Positions 34,483 through 43,243 of a stretch of 64,000 bases of DNA are shown in pieces. Each line of letters opens with the position of its first letter. The stretch's first letter is position 1. The stretch is taken from the NCBI RefSeq assembly GCF_001552215.1, contig NZ_BCQT01000002.1, positions 1-64,000 of the forward strand, written 5' to 3'. The notes beneath the pieces are model-generated. The model searched no databases. It saw nothing but the letters and a program-made list of their open reading frames with translations, and had not been told where the DNA came from. The DNA is from Actinomadura macra NBRC 14102 (GTDB taxonomy: Bacteria > Actinomycetota > Actinomycetes > Streptosporangiales > Streptosporangiaceae). Position numbers and translations under genes: made by a program.

Positions 34483-36666
34483 ATGGGCGCCCGTACCGCT
34501 CTCCGCACCTGTCCTCTCTGCGAAGCGCTGTGCGGGCTGGTGCTGACCCTGGACGGCGCGGGGGCGGTGACGGACGTCCGCGGTGACGAGGACGACCCGT
34601 TCAGCAAGGGGTTCATCTGCCCGAAGGGCGCGATGCTCGGACGCCTGGACGGCGATCCCGACCGCCTCACCGGCGCCCTCGTGCGCGACGGCGAGGGCGG
34701 CCACGCGCCCACGAGCTGGGAGAGCGCCTTCACGGTCGTCCGCCGGGAGATCGGCGACCTGATCGCGCGGTACGGCACGGACGCGGTCGCCATCTACGTC
34801 GGTGACCCGACCAGCCACTCCATCGCCGGACCGCTGTACACCGGCGCGATCGTCAAAGCGCTCGGCACCCGCAACGTCTACTCCGCCAGCACCGCCGATC
34901 AGATGCCCAAGCACGTCAGCTCCGGGCACATGTTCGGTGATCCCCTGGCCATCCCCGTCCCCGACCTGGACCGCACCGACCATCTCCTGGTGCTCGGCGC
35001 CGACCCCCTGAAGTCCAATGGGAGCCTCTGCTCGGCACCCGACTTCCGTGGCCGGCTCAAGGCCATTCAGGCGCGCGGGGGCAAGGTCACGGTCATCGAC
35101 CCACGCCGGACACGCACAGCCGCTCTGGCGGACGAGCACATGTTCATCCGTCCGGGAACGGACGCGTTCCTGCTCATGGCGCTCGTCCACACCCTGTTCG
35201 CCGAGGAGCTCATCGTCCCGGCCGAGCATCTCGCTGGGCGCGTCAACGGTCTGGACGACCTGCGCGCCCTCGCCGTCGACTTCCCTCCCGAGCGGGTCGC
35301 GATCATCACCGGTGTCCCCGCCGCGGACGCCCGCCGGACCGCCCGCGAGCTGGCCGCCGCCGGGCGCGCCGCCGTCTACGGCCGCGCCGGCACCTGCACC
35401 CAGGCGTTCGGGACGCTCAGCAGCTGGCTTGTGGACGCCCTCAACGTCCTGACCGGGAACCTCGACCGGCCGGGCGGCGCCATGTTCCCGCGCCCCGCGC
35501 ACGTGCCCGTCTACCGGCGCAAGAGGCCGTTCACCACCGGCCGGTGGCGCAGCCGCGTCCGCGGGCTGCCCGAGGTCAACGGCGAGTTGCCCGTCGCCAC
35601 CCTGGCCACCGAGATCGAGACTCCCGGGGAGGGCCGGATCAGGGCGCTGATCACGATCGGCGGGAATCCGGTGCTGTCGGCACCGAACGGTGCCCGGCTC
35701 GAACGCGCGCTCGCCGGGCTCGACTTCATGGTCAGCGTCGATCCGTACCTGAACGAGACGACCCGGCACGCGCACGTGGTCCTGCCACCGCCCCGGCCCG
35801 CGCAGACTCCCCACTACGACATCGCGCTGACACGGTTCGCCGTCCGCGACTACGCGCGCTTCTCCCCGCCGGCCGTGCCGCCGGACGGCCGGCCCAGCGA
35901 GGCCGACCTGCTCATCCGGCTCGCGATGATCGCCTCCGGGTCGGACGGCGATCCGGCCGCGCTCGACGAAGTGATCATCAGGTCGGCGCTCGCGCGGGCC
36001 GCCGCGCTCGACGGCTCCCCGGTGCACGGCCGCGCGCCGGACGAGCTGCGCACGATGCTCGACACCGGAACGCTCGCCGAGCAGCGGCTCGACCTGATGT
36101 TGCGCCTCGGCCCGTACGGTGACGGCTTCGGCGCCGACCCGTCCGGGCTCACCCTCACCCGGCTGCGGACCGAGCACCCGCACGGGCTCGACCTCGGTGC
36201 CCTCAAGCCCCGGCTTGACGAGGTGCTGTGCACCACGTCCGGCCGGATCGAGCTGTGCCCGTCCACGTTCGCGGCCGACGTGGGCCGCCTTCACGCCGCC
36301 CTCGCCGATCCCGCCGCCGGGATGGTGCTGATCGGCCGCCGGCAGTTGCGCTCCAACTACAACCGGCTGCACTCGGCGCTCAGGGACAGCGTTCCCGAGC
36401 TCGTGCAGGGCTCCACCGTCTGCACCCTCCAGCTCAACCCCGCCGACGCCGCCCGCATCGGCGTCGCGGCCGGCGACACCGTGCGCGTCGTCTCCCGCAC
36501 CGGCGCCATCGAGGCCGTCGCCGAGCCCACCGACACGGTGATGCCCGGCGTGGCCAGCGCCGACGCCGTCACCGGCGACCGGGAAATCGACCCGTTGTCG
36601 GGCAACGCCGTGTTCAACGGCGTCCCCGTGACCCTCGAACCCGGCCGGCCCGGCACCGGTGTTTAG
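34483..36666 (+). CDS. Molybdopterin-dependent oxidoreductase (formate-dehydrogenase-like catalytic subunit)
   Basis: This 727-residue bis-MGD enzyme has an N-terminal [4Fe-4S] motif with Cys10, Cys13, Cys17 and Cys46 (CPLC, ALC, FICPKG). Molybdopterin-binding blocks include DHLLVLGADPLKSNGSL, VTVIDPRRTRTA, FIRPGTDAFLLMAL and LNVLTGNLDRPGG. The C-terminal dinucleotide-binding barrel contains SNYNRLHSAL and VSRTGAIEAVAEPTD. The ATG at 34483 follows AAGGAG. There is no twin-arginine signal and no gene for small subunits nearby, so it is probably cytoplasmic. The residue coordinating molybdenum is not an obvious Cys or Sec. The substrate is unknown. Confidence 0.92.
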   Translation: MGARTALRTCPLCEALCGLVLTLDGAGAVTDVRGDEDDPFSKGFICPKGAMLGRLDGDPDRLTGALVRDGEGGHAPTSWESAFTVVRREIGDLIARYGTDAVAIYVGDPTSHSIAGPLYTGAIVKALGTRNVYSASTADQMPKHVSSGHMFGDPLAIPVPDLDRTDHLLVLGADPLKSNGSLCSAPDFRGRLKAIQARGGKVTVIDPRRTRTAALADEHMFIRPGTDAFLLMALVHTLFAEELIVPAEHLAGRVNGLDDLRALAVDFPPERVAIITGVPAADARRTARELAAAGRAAVYGRAGTCTQAFGTLSSWLVDALNVLTGNLDRPGGAMFPRPAHVPVYRRKRPFTTGRWRSRVRGLPEVNGELPVATLATEIETPGEGRIRALITIGGNPVLSAPNGARLERALAGLDFMVSVDPYLNETTRHAHVVLPPPRPAQTPHYDIALTRFAVRDYARFSPPAVPPDGRPSEADLLIRLAMIASGSDGDPAALDEVIIRSALARAAALDGSPVHGRAPDELRTMLDTGTLAEQRLDLMLRLGPYGDGFGADPSGLTLTRLRTEHPHGLDLGALKPRLDEVLCTTSGRIELCPSTFAADVGRLHAALADPAAGMVLIGRRQLRSNYNRLHSALRDSVPELVQGSTVCTLQLNPADAARIGVAAGDTVRVVSRTGAIEAVAEPTDTVMPGVASADAVTGDREIDPLSGNAVFNGVPVTLEPGRPGTGV

Positions 36667-36800
36667 GGGTTCTACCTGCAGGTACGTATCCCTCGCCGCC
36701 CCCGGGTGGCCCCCGCTGAACGCGGATACTAGTGTCGCACCAGCGTCCCATTACGGCCGTCTCAATACTCCGAACCGGATGTACGCACCCGAGGAGGGAC

Positions 36801-37718
36801 ATGAACCGACGGGTGAGCAACATCTTCCGGCGGTCCGGGCCGCAGCGCTCCCAGCGGCTGGTGGACGCGACCGAGGGCCTGGAACACGCCCGCGCCCTCG
36901 ACCGCGCGATCCGGCCGATCTCCACCGTCGTGCGGCGGACGCTGCGTCCCGGACCGGTCAAGGACGCCCTGCACGGCGTCCCGTTCGGGCATCCCGCGCA
37001 CCCGCCGCTGACGGACGTGCCGATGGGCTGCTGGATCTCCGCCGCGGTGCTGGACCTCGTGCCGGGCACCCAGCGCGCGGCGCGGATCCTCGTGACCGCG
37101 GGGCTCGCGTCCGCGGTCCCGACCGTCCTCACCGGGATCGCCGACTGGTCGGCCCTGCACCGCGAGCAGCAGCGGGTCGGGCTCGTCCACGCGGCCGGGA
37201 CGGCGACCGCGAGCGTGCTGTACTCGGCGTCCCTCGTGGCCCGCTACCAGGGCCGTGACCGCGCCGGACGGGCCCTCGGCTTCGCGGGTCTCACCGCCCT
37301 CATGGCGGGCGGCTACCTCGGCGGACACCTGGCGTTCCGGCAGGCGGCGGGCGCGAGCCACGCCGACCAGCTGGCGCATCTGGTCCCCCTCGGCTGGCAC
37401 GACCTGTGCAACATCGAGGACCTTCCCGACGGCTGGCCCGTCCACCGCGCCCTGGGCTACATCAGCCTGTTCGTCCTGCGGACCGGGGAGGACGTGCACG
37501 TCCTCGCCGACCGGTGCAGCCACCTGGCCGGGCCCCTGCACCAGGGCCGCATCCTCACCGACGACAACGCCGACACCTGCGTCGTCTGCCCCTGGCACGG
37601 CAGCACCTTCCGCGTCCGGGACGGCTCGGTCGTCCACGGTCCCGCGACCAGCCGCCAGCCCTCGTTCGAGACCCACGTCACCAACAAGGGCCTGGTACAG
37701 GTCCGCCCACTGGGCTGA
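36801..37718 (+). CDS. DUF2231 membrane domain fused to a Rieske [2Fe-2S] domain
   Basis: This 305-residue protein has a DUF2231 region with four helices (GHPAHPPLTDVPMGCWISAAVLDLV, then VLTGIADWSAL and HAAGTATASVLYS) in the first two thirds. The C-terminal Rieske domain has ligands in CSHLAGPL and CVVCPWHGSTF. It probably passes electrons at the membrane. The ATG follows the perfect site GAGGAGGGAC. It is 134 bp downstream of the molybdoenzyme on the same strand, but co-operation is not proved. Confidence 0.93.
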   Translation: MNRRVSNIFRRSGPQRSQRLVDATEGLEHARALDRAIRPISTVVRRTLRPGPVKDALHGVPFGHPAHPPLTDVPMGCWISAAVLDLVPGTQRAARILVTAGLASAVPTVLTGIADWSALHREQQRVGLVHAAGTATASVLYSASLVARYQGRDRAGRALGFAGLTALMAGGYLGGHLAFRQAAGASHADQLAHLVPLGWHDLCNIEDLPDGWPVHRALGYISLFVLRTGEDVHVLADRCSHLAGPLHQGRILTDDNADTCVVCPWHGSTFRVRDGSVVHGPATSRQPSFETHVTNKGLVQVRPLG

Positions 37719-37797
37719 GGCCCTGTTCGCCGGCCTTCAGGCCCCAGTACCGACCGTCAGGCCCTGTTCCCGCCCACTGGAGGGCCTGTTCCCGCTG

Positions 37798-38043
37798 TCA
37801 GGCCGGAGCGTCGTCGGGGTGGGCGGCGTCAGCGCTCGGATACTCGACCAGGGCGAGGACGCGGCTGGCCATGAAGCGGGCCGTGCGGACCGCCGTGCCC
37901 GTGCGGGTGACCTCGCTGACCTCCACCACACCGCGCCTGGTGGCGACCTCCACCCGGCGGCCGGCCCGGCTCGCGACGACCTCGTACGTCCGCGTCCCCT
38001 CGCCGCCGGCGTCGATCATGATCTCGACCCTGTCGCCCTTCAT
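37798..38043 (-). CDS. 81-residue hypothetical protein, probably SOS-controlled
   Basis: This small, mostly beta-strand protein has no recognised family. It begins MKGDRVEIMIDAGGEGTRTYEV, has paired basic/hydrophobic strands (SRAGRRVEVATRRGVVEVSEVTR), then a helix and an acidic end. There is no membrane segment and no cysteine. The ATG at 38043 has GGAGG at ideal spacing. A LexA-like box lies 19 bp upstream of the start, so DNA damage is likely to induce it. It stands 98 bp downstream of the TauE/SafE gene on the same strand. Confidence 0.72.
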   Translation of the reverse strand: MKGDRVEIMIDAGGEGTRTYEVVASRAGRRVEVATRRGVVEVSEVTRTGTAVRTARFMASRVLALVEYPSADAAHPDDAPA

Positions 38044-38061
38044 AGGCGAACCTCCGCTTAG

Positions 38062-38077
38062 TCGAACATATATTCGA
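38062..38077. promoter_or_regulatory. LexA (SOS)-like box TCGAACATATATTCGA
   Basis: It matches the actinobacterial LexA consensus TCGAAC-N4-GTTCGA in 15 of 16 bases (A for G at the start of the right half). The dyad extends to AGTCGAA...TTCGACT at 38060-38079. It lies 19 bp before the ATG of the 81-residue gene. Confidence 0.65.
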
Positions 38078-38141
38078 CTTATACCCGCGGGCCGGGTCCG
38101 CGAACCCTGCACGGAGCCGTGAGACGCCCCAAAATCGCTGG

Positions 38142-38930
38142 TCAGAACAGCAAATTGATGATCGCGACGATACCCACGACCACGATCACACCGCGCAGCA
38201 CGAGCGGCGGAATCCGCCGTCCGACCCGGGCCCCGATCACCCCGCCGACCGTCGACCCCGCGGCGATCAGCAACACCGCCCACCAGTCGATCCGGGTGTC
38301 GGAGAAGATCCAGAGCGCGATGAACAGCACGGCGGCCGTGCCGTTCACGACCGCCGACAGCACGTTCTTGGCCGCGTTGGCGCGTTGCAGGTCGTCGTCC
38401 AGCGCGATGCCGAGCAGGGCGATCAGCACGATGCCCTGCGCCGCGCCGAAGTAGCCGCCGTACACGCCCGCCAGCAGCACACCGGTCCACAGCCACGGCC
38501 CGCCGTGCGGGCGGTGCTCGGCCCCCTCGCGGCGGCGCAGCATCCAGCCCTGGAGGCGGGGCTGCGCGATCACCAGGACCAGCGCGATCACGATCAGCGC
38601 GGGGACGATGACCTGGAAGGCGTCCGCGGGCAGGCCGAGCAGCAGCAGCCCGCCGGCGACCGAACCGATCACCGACGCGCTGCCGAGCCGCACCAGCCGC
38701 TCCCGCTGCCCCTTCAGCTCGTTCCGGTACCCGTACGCACCGGTCGCGCCGCCCGGGACCAGCCCGATGTTGTTCGAGACGTTGGCGACGACCGGCACGT
38801 AGCCGAGCGCCAGCAGCGTCGGGAACGTGATCAGGGAGCCGGAGCCCACGACCGTGTTGATGCCGCCGGCGGCTACCCCCGCCGCGAACACCGCGACCGC
38901 GTCGAGCACGTTCAAGGGCGTCCCATCCAA
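38142..38930 (-). CDS. TauE/SafE-family (TSUP) sulfite/anion exporter
   Basis: This 262-residue protein has eight helices in two repeats, each with the family motif region GxxxGxINTVVGSGSLITFPTLLALG and AQGIVLIALLGIALDDDLQRANAAKNVL. Members move sulfite, sulfonates or other small organic anions. The ATG is at 38930. It has the same direction as the 81-residue gene below it. No sulfur-metabolism gene is adjacent, so the substrate is open. Confidence 0.92.
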   Translation of the reverse strand: MDGTPLNVLDAVAVFAAGVAAGGINTVVGSGSLITFPTLLALGYVPVVANVSNNIGLVPGGATGAYGYRNELKGQRERLVRLGSASVIGSVAGGLLLLGLPADAFQVIVPALIVIALVLVIAQPRLQGWMLRRREGAEHRPHGGPWLWTGVLLAGVYGGYFGAAQGIVLIALLGIALDDDLQRANAAKNVLSAVVNGTAAVLFIALWIFSDTRIDWWAVLLIAAGSTVGGVIGARVGRRIPPLVLRGVIVVVGIVAIINLLF

Positions 38931-39054
38931 GCGCTATGAAACTCAACAGCGATCACGATGGTAGATACCGCGCGGTTTCATGAGCCGAACGGGGGTCCTT
39001 TTCTCGATCGATGGGCAAAGCCCGCGCCGGATGCGGCTCAACGGCTGAGGGGAC

Positions 39055-39093
39055 GGAAGGGAAAAGGAGGGGAGGGAGAAGAGGGAAGGGGGG
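39055..39093. repeat. 39-nt uninterrupted purine tract
   Basis: The plus strand is pure A/G between 39055 and 39093, with runs of 3-6 G, just past the stop of the ABC ATPase gene. It is non-coding. Such tracts can form G-quadruplex or triplex DNA. Confidence 0.6.
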
Positions 39094-39100
39094 TGGAGCC

Positions 39101-39889
39101 TCAGCGGGCGGCGCGCGCGTACCAGCGGCCGTGCTGCCGGTCCACGGTGAGCGGAAGACCGAAGCAGGAGGACAGATGCTCTGCGGTGAACACCTCGTCC
39201 ACCTTGCCCTGCGCGATGGCCTCGCCCTTGCGCAGCAGCAGCGCGTGGGTGAAGCCGTCCGGGACCTCCTCGACGTGGTGCGTCACCATCACCATCGTCG
39301 GCGCGGCCGGGTCGTCGGCGAGGCGGCCCAGGCGCGCGACGAGATCCTCCCGTCCGCCGAGGTCGAGGCCGGCGGCGGGCTCGTCCAGCAGCAGCAGTTC
39401 CGGGTCGGGCATCAGGGCACGGGCGATCTGTACCCGCTTGCGCTCGCCCTCCGACAGCGTGCTGAACGTGCGGCGGATCAGTTCGCCGCACCCGAGCGCG
39501 TCCAGCAGCTCGACGGCGCGGGACACATCGGTGGAGTCGTACTCCTCCTGCCAGCGGCCGAGGATCGCGTACGAGGCGGTGAGCACCAGGTCGATGACCT
39601 TCTCGCCGGTCGGGACCTTCTCGGCGATCGCCGAGCTGGCGAGGCCGATCCGCGGCCGCAGCTCGAAGACGTCGGTGCGGCCGATCTCCTCCTCCAGGAC
39701 CTCGACCGCGCCCGCCGTCGGGTGCAGCATCGCCGCCGCGATCTGGAGCAGGGTGGTCTTGCCCGCACCGTTCGGGCCGATGATCACCCAGCGCTCGTTC
39801 TCGTTCACCGTCCACGTGACATCGCGCAGGAGGGCCGCGCCTCCGCGCCTGACCCCGACTCCGCGGAGCTGCAGTACCTCGCCGGTCAT
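39101..39889 (-). CDS. ABC transporter ATP-binding protein (stand-alone)
   Basis: This 262-residue ATPase has Walker A GPNGAGKTTLLQ, signature LSEGERKRVQIARAL, Walker B LLLLDEPAAGLD and the switch His in MVTHHVEEVP. The region RTDVFELRPRIGLASSAIAEK resembles the ModF/YlmA-like group. The ATG at 39889 is used; an open frame runs further upstream but lacks a binding site. No permease or binding-protein gene is next to it, so partners must lie elsewhere, or it may be a non-transport ABC protein. Confidence 0.92.
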   Translation of the reverse strand: MTGEVLQLRGVGVRRGGAALLRDVTWTVNENERWVIIGPNGAGKTTLLQIAAAMLHPTAGAVEVLEEEIGRTDVFELRPRIGLASSAIAEKVPTGEKVIDLVLTASYAILGRWQEEYDSTDVSRAVELLDALGCGELIRRTFSTLSEGERKRVQIARALMPDPELLLLDEPAAGLDLGGREDLVARLGRLADDPAAPTMVMVTHHVEEVPDGFTHALLLRKGEAIAQGKVDEVFTAEHLSSCFGLPLTVDRQHGRWYARAAR

Positions 39890-40089
39890 CGCGCGCCCTC
39901 GACCTCGATCCCGCAATCCAGGTGGTCTGTTCAGGAAAGAACCTATGCGATTGGTGGCGCGCGCCGTCCCCCGCCTCCCCGCCGAAACGGCGGCCCCGGA
40001 TGGGGGGCGCGTCACGTGCGCTCCGGTGGCACCGGCGATCCGAGCGCTTATGGTGGTTCGCATGCCCATAGGGGAGTGTTGGGAATCGG

Positions 40090-40845
40090 ATGAGTAAGGA
40101 CGTGGCGACCGCGCTGGTGGCGTGGGGCAACGCGTGGCTGACGGGGCACGTCGGCCTGGACGAGGCCGCGGACGCGGTCGAGAGGGCCGCGGGCCCGCAG
40201 ATCCTCGGCGGCGCGCCCGCCGAGGTGCCGCTCCGGCGGGGCCTCGGCGACCTGCGCGTCGGCGGCATGACCGCGTTCCGGCTGGCCCTGCCCGGACCGG
40301 GCGACCCGCTCGGGCTCACCGGCCCGCCGGACTTCAACCGCGCGGCGATCGACGCCGGTGCCGCGGTCGTCGTCAGGCTCGGGGAACGTGCCATGGGCCT
40401 CGTCCCCGCCGAGGACCGGCGCGGCTCGTCCTATGTCGGCGTCCGCTGGACGACCTGGGACGCCGCACCCGGCCAACCCGACGTCCCGTCCCTCGCGGAC
40501 GCCGACCGGCAGCTGACCCTCGCGATGCGGGACGCGACGGAGGCGCTGCTCACGGTGGACGGCGTGTCCGGCGTCCCCACGGAGATCGCCGACACGCTCG
40601 CCGACCTGCGCGACCCGGACCGCGGGGACCATCCCCTCGCCCCGGGCTACCCGCCCCGCGCGCATCGTGTCGCCGCGCTCGCCGGCCGGTTGTCGCTGGT
40701 CGTGGACCTTGCCCGGCGGATGGATGACCGTGGCCTCACCGCGGAGCAGATGTTTCGCCGAGGTGAGGCCCTGCGGCTGCTCGACGGGGCCGTCCGGCGT
40801 GCGCTCGTGGCCGCGTGCAACAGCGCGTTCGATCCCGTCCCCTGA
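40090..40845 (+). CDS. Conserved actinobacterial hypothetical protein
   Basis: This 251-residue soluble protein is of unknown function. The N-terminal 100 residues are mixed alpha/beta (ATALVAWGNAWLTGHVGLDEAADAVERAAG, VPLRRGLGDLRVGGMTAFRLALPGPGDPLG). The C-terminal half is helical, with RRGEALRLLDGAVRRALVAACNSAFDP. There is no signal peptide, membrane segment or known motif. The ATG start lies after GGGAATCGG. It is divergent from the ABC ATPase by 200 bp of non-coding DNA and ends before a hairpin. Confidence 0.8.
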   Translation: MSKDVATALVAWGNAWLTGHVGLDEAADAVERAAGPQILGGAPAEVPLRRGLGDLRVGGMTAFRLALPGPGDPLGLTGPPDFNRAAIDAGAAVVVRLGERAMGLVPAEDRRGSSYVGVRWTTWDAAPGQPDVPSLADADRQLTLAMRDATEALLTVDGVSGVPTEIADTLADLRDPDRGDHPLAPGYPPRAHRVAALAGRLSLVVDLARRMDDRGLTAEQMFRRGEALRLLDGAVRRALVAACNSAFDPVP

Positions 40846-40880
40846 ACCCGCCGCGGGAGCGACCCGGTCCCACGACGAAG

Positions 40881-40908
40881 CGGGGCGCCCCCGTGTGGGG
40901 ACGCCCCG
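40881..40908. terminator. Hairpin between convergent genes
   Basis: CGGGGCG-CCCC pairs with GGGG-A-CGCCCCG around a CGTGT loop, with one bulged A. It lies 36 bp after the stop at 40845 and 19 bp from the stop at 40927. Confidence 0.75.
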
Positions 40909-40926
40909 CCAGGACCGTATGACCGC

Positions 40927-41643
40927 TCAGGCGCGGACGACGATGGTGTTGCAGATCTTGTCGGCGAAGGTCTGCTTGCGCTCGTCCCACAGCGGCCAGA
41001 GGAAACCGATGTAGCACAGGAAGCTGTCGGCGATGTGCGCGATCTTGCGGACGAACGCCATGCCGAAGCCGATGGGCTGGCCGGTCTGCGCGCTGACGAG
41101 GCGGATGCCCATCTGGCGCTTGCCGATGGACTGGCCGGTGGTGCCCTCCTGGTAGCAGATCCACAAGCCGCCCGCGATGGACAGCGCCACGCCGACCAAC
41201 ATGATGAGCAGGCCCAGCACGGCCACGCCGCCGCCGGAGCTGGTCAGCAGTACCCCGATCAGGTAGAGAACGAACACCGGGGCGGCGAAGATCAGGTAGT
41301 CGATGATGTACCCGCCCGCACGCGAGCCCCACTCGGCCAGCTGGCCGGTCGAGCCGTAGTGGTGGTGGTGCACCTCCTGGTAGCCGGACTGCCCCGGCGT
41401 GCTCGGAGGCTGGCCATAGCCGGGCTGCGCCTGCGGCTGACCGTAACCGGGCTGCGCCTGCGGCTGACCATAACCAGGTTGGGCCGGGGGCTGACCATAG
41501 CCAGGCTGCGCCTGCGGCTGGCCGTAACCAGGCTGCTGGGGCTGCTGACCATACCCGGGCTGGGCGGGGGGTTGCTGGCCGTACCCGGGCTGCTGTTGCC
41601 CGTAGCCCGGCTGCTGACCGTAGGGGTCGTAGGGGTTACCCAC
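40927..41643 (-). CDS. RDD-family membrane protein with PGYGQ repeat head
   Basis: This 238-residue protein has a first 85 residues that are low-complexity Gly/Gln/Tyr/Pro, with about ten PGYGQ units, then a His run (EVHHHHYG). The RDD domain follows, with helices YIIDYLIFAAPVFVLYLIGVLL and VLGLLIMLVGVALSIAGGLWICY, then GTTGQSIGKRQMGIRLV with the conserved Arg/Asp residues. The head is probably disordered in the cytoplasm; similar heads occur in actinobacterial RDD proteins. The function is unknown. Confidence 0.9.
   Translation of the reverse strand: MGNPYDPYGQQPGYGQQQPGYGQQPPAQPGYGQQPQQPGYGQPQAQPGYGQPPAQPGYGQPQAQPGYGQPQAQPGYGQPPSTPGQSGYQEVHHHHYGSTGQLAEWGSRAGGYIIDYLIFAAPVFVLYLIGVLLTSSGGGVAVLGLLIMLVGVALSIAGGLWICYQEGTTGQSIGKRQMGIRLVSAQTGQPIGFGMAFVRKIAHIADSFLCYIGFLWPLWDERKQTFADKICNTIVVRA
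41397..41637. repeat. In-gene repeats encoding PGYGQ units
   Basis: About ten copies of a 15- to 24-bp unit based on CCATAACCAGGCTG-like sequence make up the 5' third of the RDD gene. Units differ at third positions, so the repeat has been kept at protein level. Confidence 0.75.
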
Positions 41644-41731
41644 ACTTGCTCCTTATTGATTGACCCTGTGGATATGTGACGCCCGCCGGACCCGGAGGGC
41701 TCCGCAAGTCTGACCGACGACTGACGGCGGC

Positions 41732-42181
41732 TCAAACCCGCAAGAGACCGAGCCGAACGAGCTGCCACAACTCCGACCCCACCAGGGCGGAGCCGAGCAA
41801 CCAGGCACGGGTCTTTGGCTGGAGTGCCCACCACCGCCCTCCCAGTCCCAACGGCGCGAGGGCGACGCCGAGCGCACCGGTCAGGGCCACCGGGTTCGCG
41901 AGCACCGCCTGGGCCGGACGGCCCGAGCCGAACTCGATGAACACGGTGGTCCCCCCGCACAGGGGACACGGGATGCCGGTGAACGCGCGGAGGGGGCAGA
42001 GCACGCCGGGGTCGTTGACACGGTGGATCCAGGAAGCACCGACGGCCGCCATGGCCATCGCCGCCACGCGCAACACCACACCCACGGGGCCGTGCCGCGC
42101 CGCGGTGAGGGTCCGGCTGACGATCCCGCCGAGCGCACCGTCCGGTACGCCCGTGGCCGCCGCCCCGGGCACTCCCCCCAA
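41732..42181 (-). CDS. DUF2752 membrane protein
   Basis: This 149-residue protein has the family signature CPLRAFTGIPCPLCGGTTVF, with paired cysteines, and a following helix FGSGRPAQAVLANPVAL. At least three membrane helices are predicted (VVLRVAAMAMAAVGASWI first). The TTG at 42181 is the best start because GGAGG lies six bases upstream; an internal GTG at 42172 has poor spacing. It is 88 bp upstream of the RDD gene on the same strand. The 240 bp upstream hold no gene. Confidence 0.85.
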   Translation of the reverse strand: MGGVPGAAATGVPDGALGGIVSRTLTAARHGPVGVVLRVAAMAMAAVGASWIHRVNDPGVLCPLRAFTGIPCPLCGGTTVFIEFGSGRPAQAVLANPVALTGALGVALAPLGLGGRWWALQPKTRAWLLGSALVGSELWQLVRLGLLRV

Positions 42182-42421
42182 GGAATCCTCCGCCTCGATG
42201 ACATTCGTCTGAGTGACCCGTATACCGGGTTCACCCCAAGGTGGGTCAAGTCTCGGCGACCATCCGCGATCCGACCGTTACCGAGAGCGTGACCGACACC
42301 ACCTCGGGCAAGACTAGGACAAACCACCTGCTACATGCGCACCTTTCCTGCCGCATGTGCCATCAAAACGTTCGGGACCACACGTTCCGGGGTCACCGTC
42401 GAGAGGGGTGACGCCGACTCG

Positions 42422-43207
42422 TCAGACGTTGGCGGCGGCGCCCACGGTCCGCGGGGGGTCGGTGTCGGCAATGTGCTCGGCCTCGACGACGTCCGCCACA
42501 ACCGCGGTGATGTTGTCGGGGCCGCCGTTGTCGCGGGCCAACTCGATCAGGCGGTCGACGGCGCGCTGCGGCTCGGCCTCGGCGGACAGCACCTCATAGA
42601 TCCGCTGCGCGTCGACCGGACCGCTGAGGCCGTCGGAGCACAGCAGATAGCGGTCACCGAGACGGGCCTCGCGCAGGCGCAAATCGGGCTCGCGGTCTTC
42701 GCGTCCGTCCAGCACGCGATACAGAACGTGGGACAACCGGGATGTCTCGGCCGGGTCGGCGGTCTGGCCCGCCTGCTCGGCCTCCGCCTTGAGCAGCTCG
42801 TCCATCGTGTGGTCCTGCGTCATCTGGAACAACTCGCCGTCGCGCAGCAGGTAGCCGCGGGAGTCGCCGATATGCGCCAGCGCGACGGCCGCTCCGGACC
42901 ACAGCATCGCGGTCAGAGTCGTGCCCATCCGGCTCAGGTCGGGGCGCTCCTCCCGGACGATGCGCAACTTCTCGTTGGCCTCGGCCACCGCGCGGGCCAT
43001 GATCTCGACGAGATCGTCACCATGGGCGCCGGTGTCCAGCGAGCGCAGGGAACCGATGACGGTCGAGCTCGCGACCTCGCCGCCGGCATAGCCCCCCATG
43101 CCGTCCGCGACCGCGATCAACCGCGCACCGGCGTAGCCCGAGTCCTCGTTGTTCTCTCGGTTGCACCCGATGTCACTGCCTGCTGCGTACCTGATTGCTA
43201 CGTTCAT
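42422..43207 (-). CDS. PP2C-family protein phosphatase
   Basis: This 261-residue cytoplasmic Ser/Thr phosphatase has the metal-binding blocks RENNEDSG, VADGMGGYAGG, AHIGDSRGYLL, LLCSDGLS and GGPDNITAVV. It is like PstP but lacks a membrane anchor. It follows the response regulator gene by 36 bp on the same strand and may be its co-transcribed third gene. That would link two-component and Ser/Thr phosphorylation; this is an inference. Confidence 0.94.
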   Translation of the reverse strand: MNVAIRYAAGSDIGCNRENNEDSGYAGARLIAVADGMGGYAGGEVASSTVIGSLRSLDTGAHGDDLVEIMARAVAEANEKLRIVREERPDLSRMGTTLTAMLWSGAAVALAHIGDSRGYLLRDGELFQMTQDHTMDELLKAEAEQAGQTADPAETSRLSHVLYRVLDGREDREPDLRLREARLGDRYLLCSDGLSGPVDAQRIYEVLSAEAEPQRAVDRLIELARDNGGPDNITAVVADVVEAEHIADTDPPRTVGAAANV

Positions 43208-43243
43208 ACCAATTTCGATGACGATCCTGTCAGAGGAGTTGTG

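Noticed and set aside
34384..36372. Minus-strand open frame of over 660 codons opposite the molybdoenzyme
   Set aside because: No motifs, and composition typical of a shadow; the plus strand gives all expected FeS and molybdopterin motifs.
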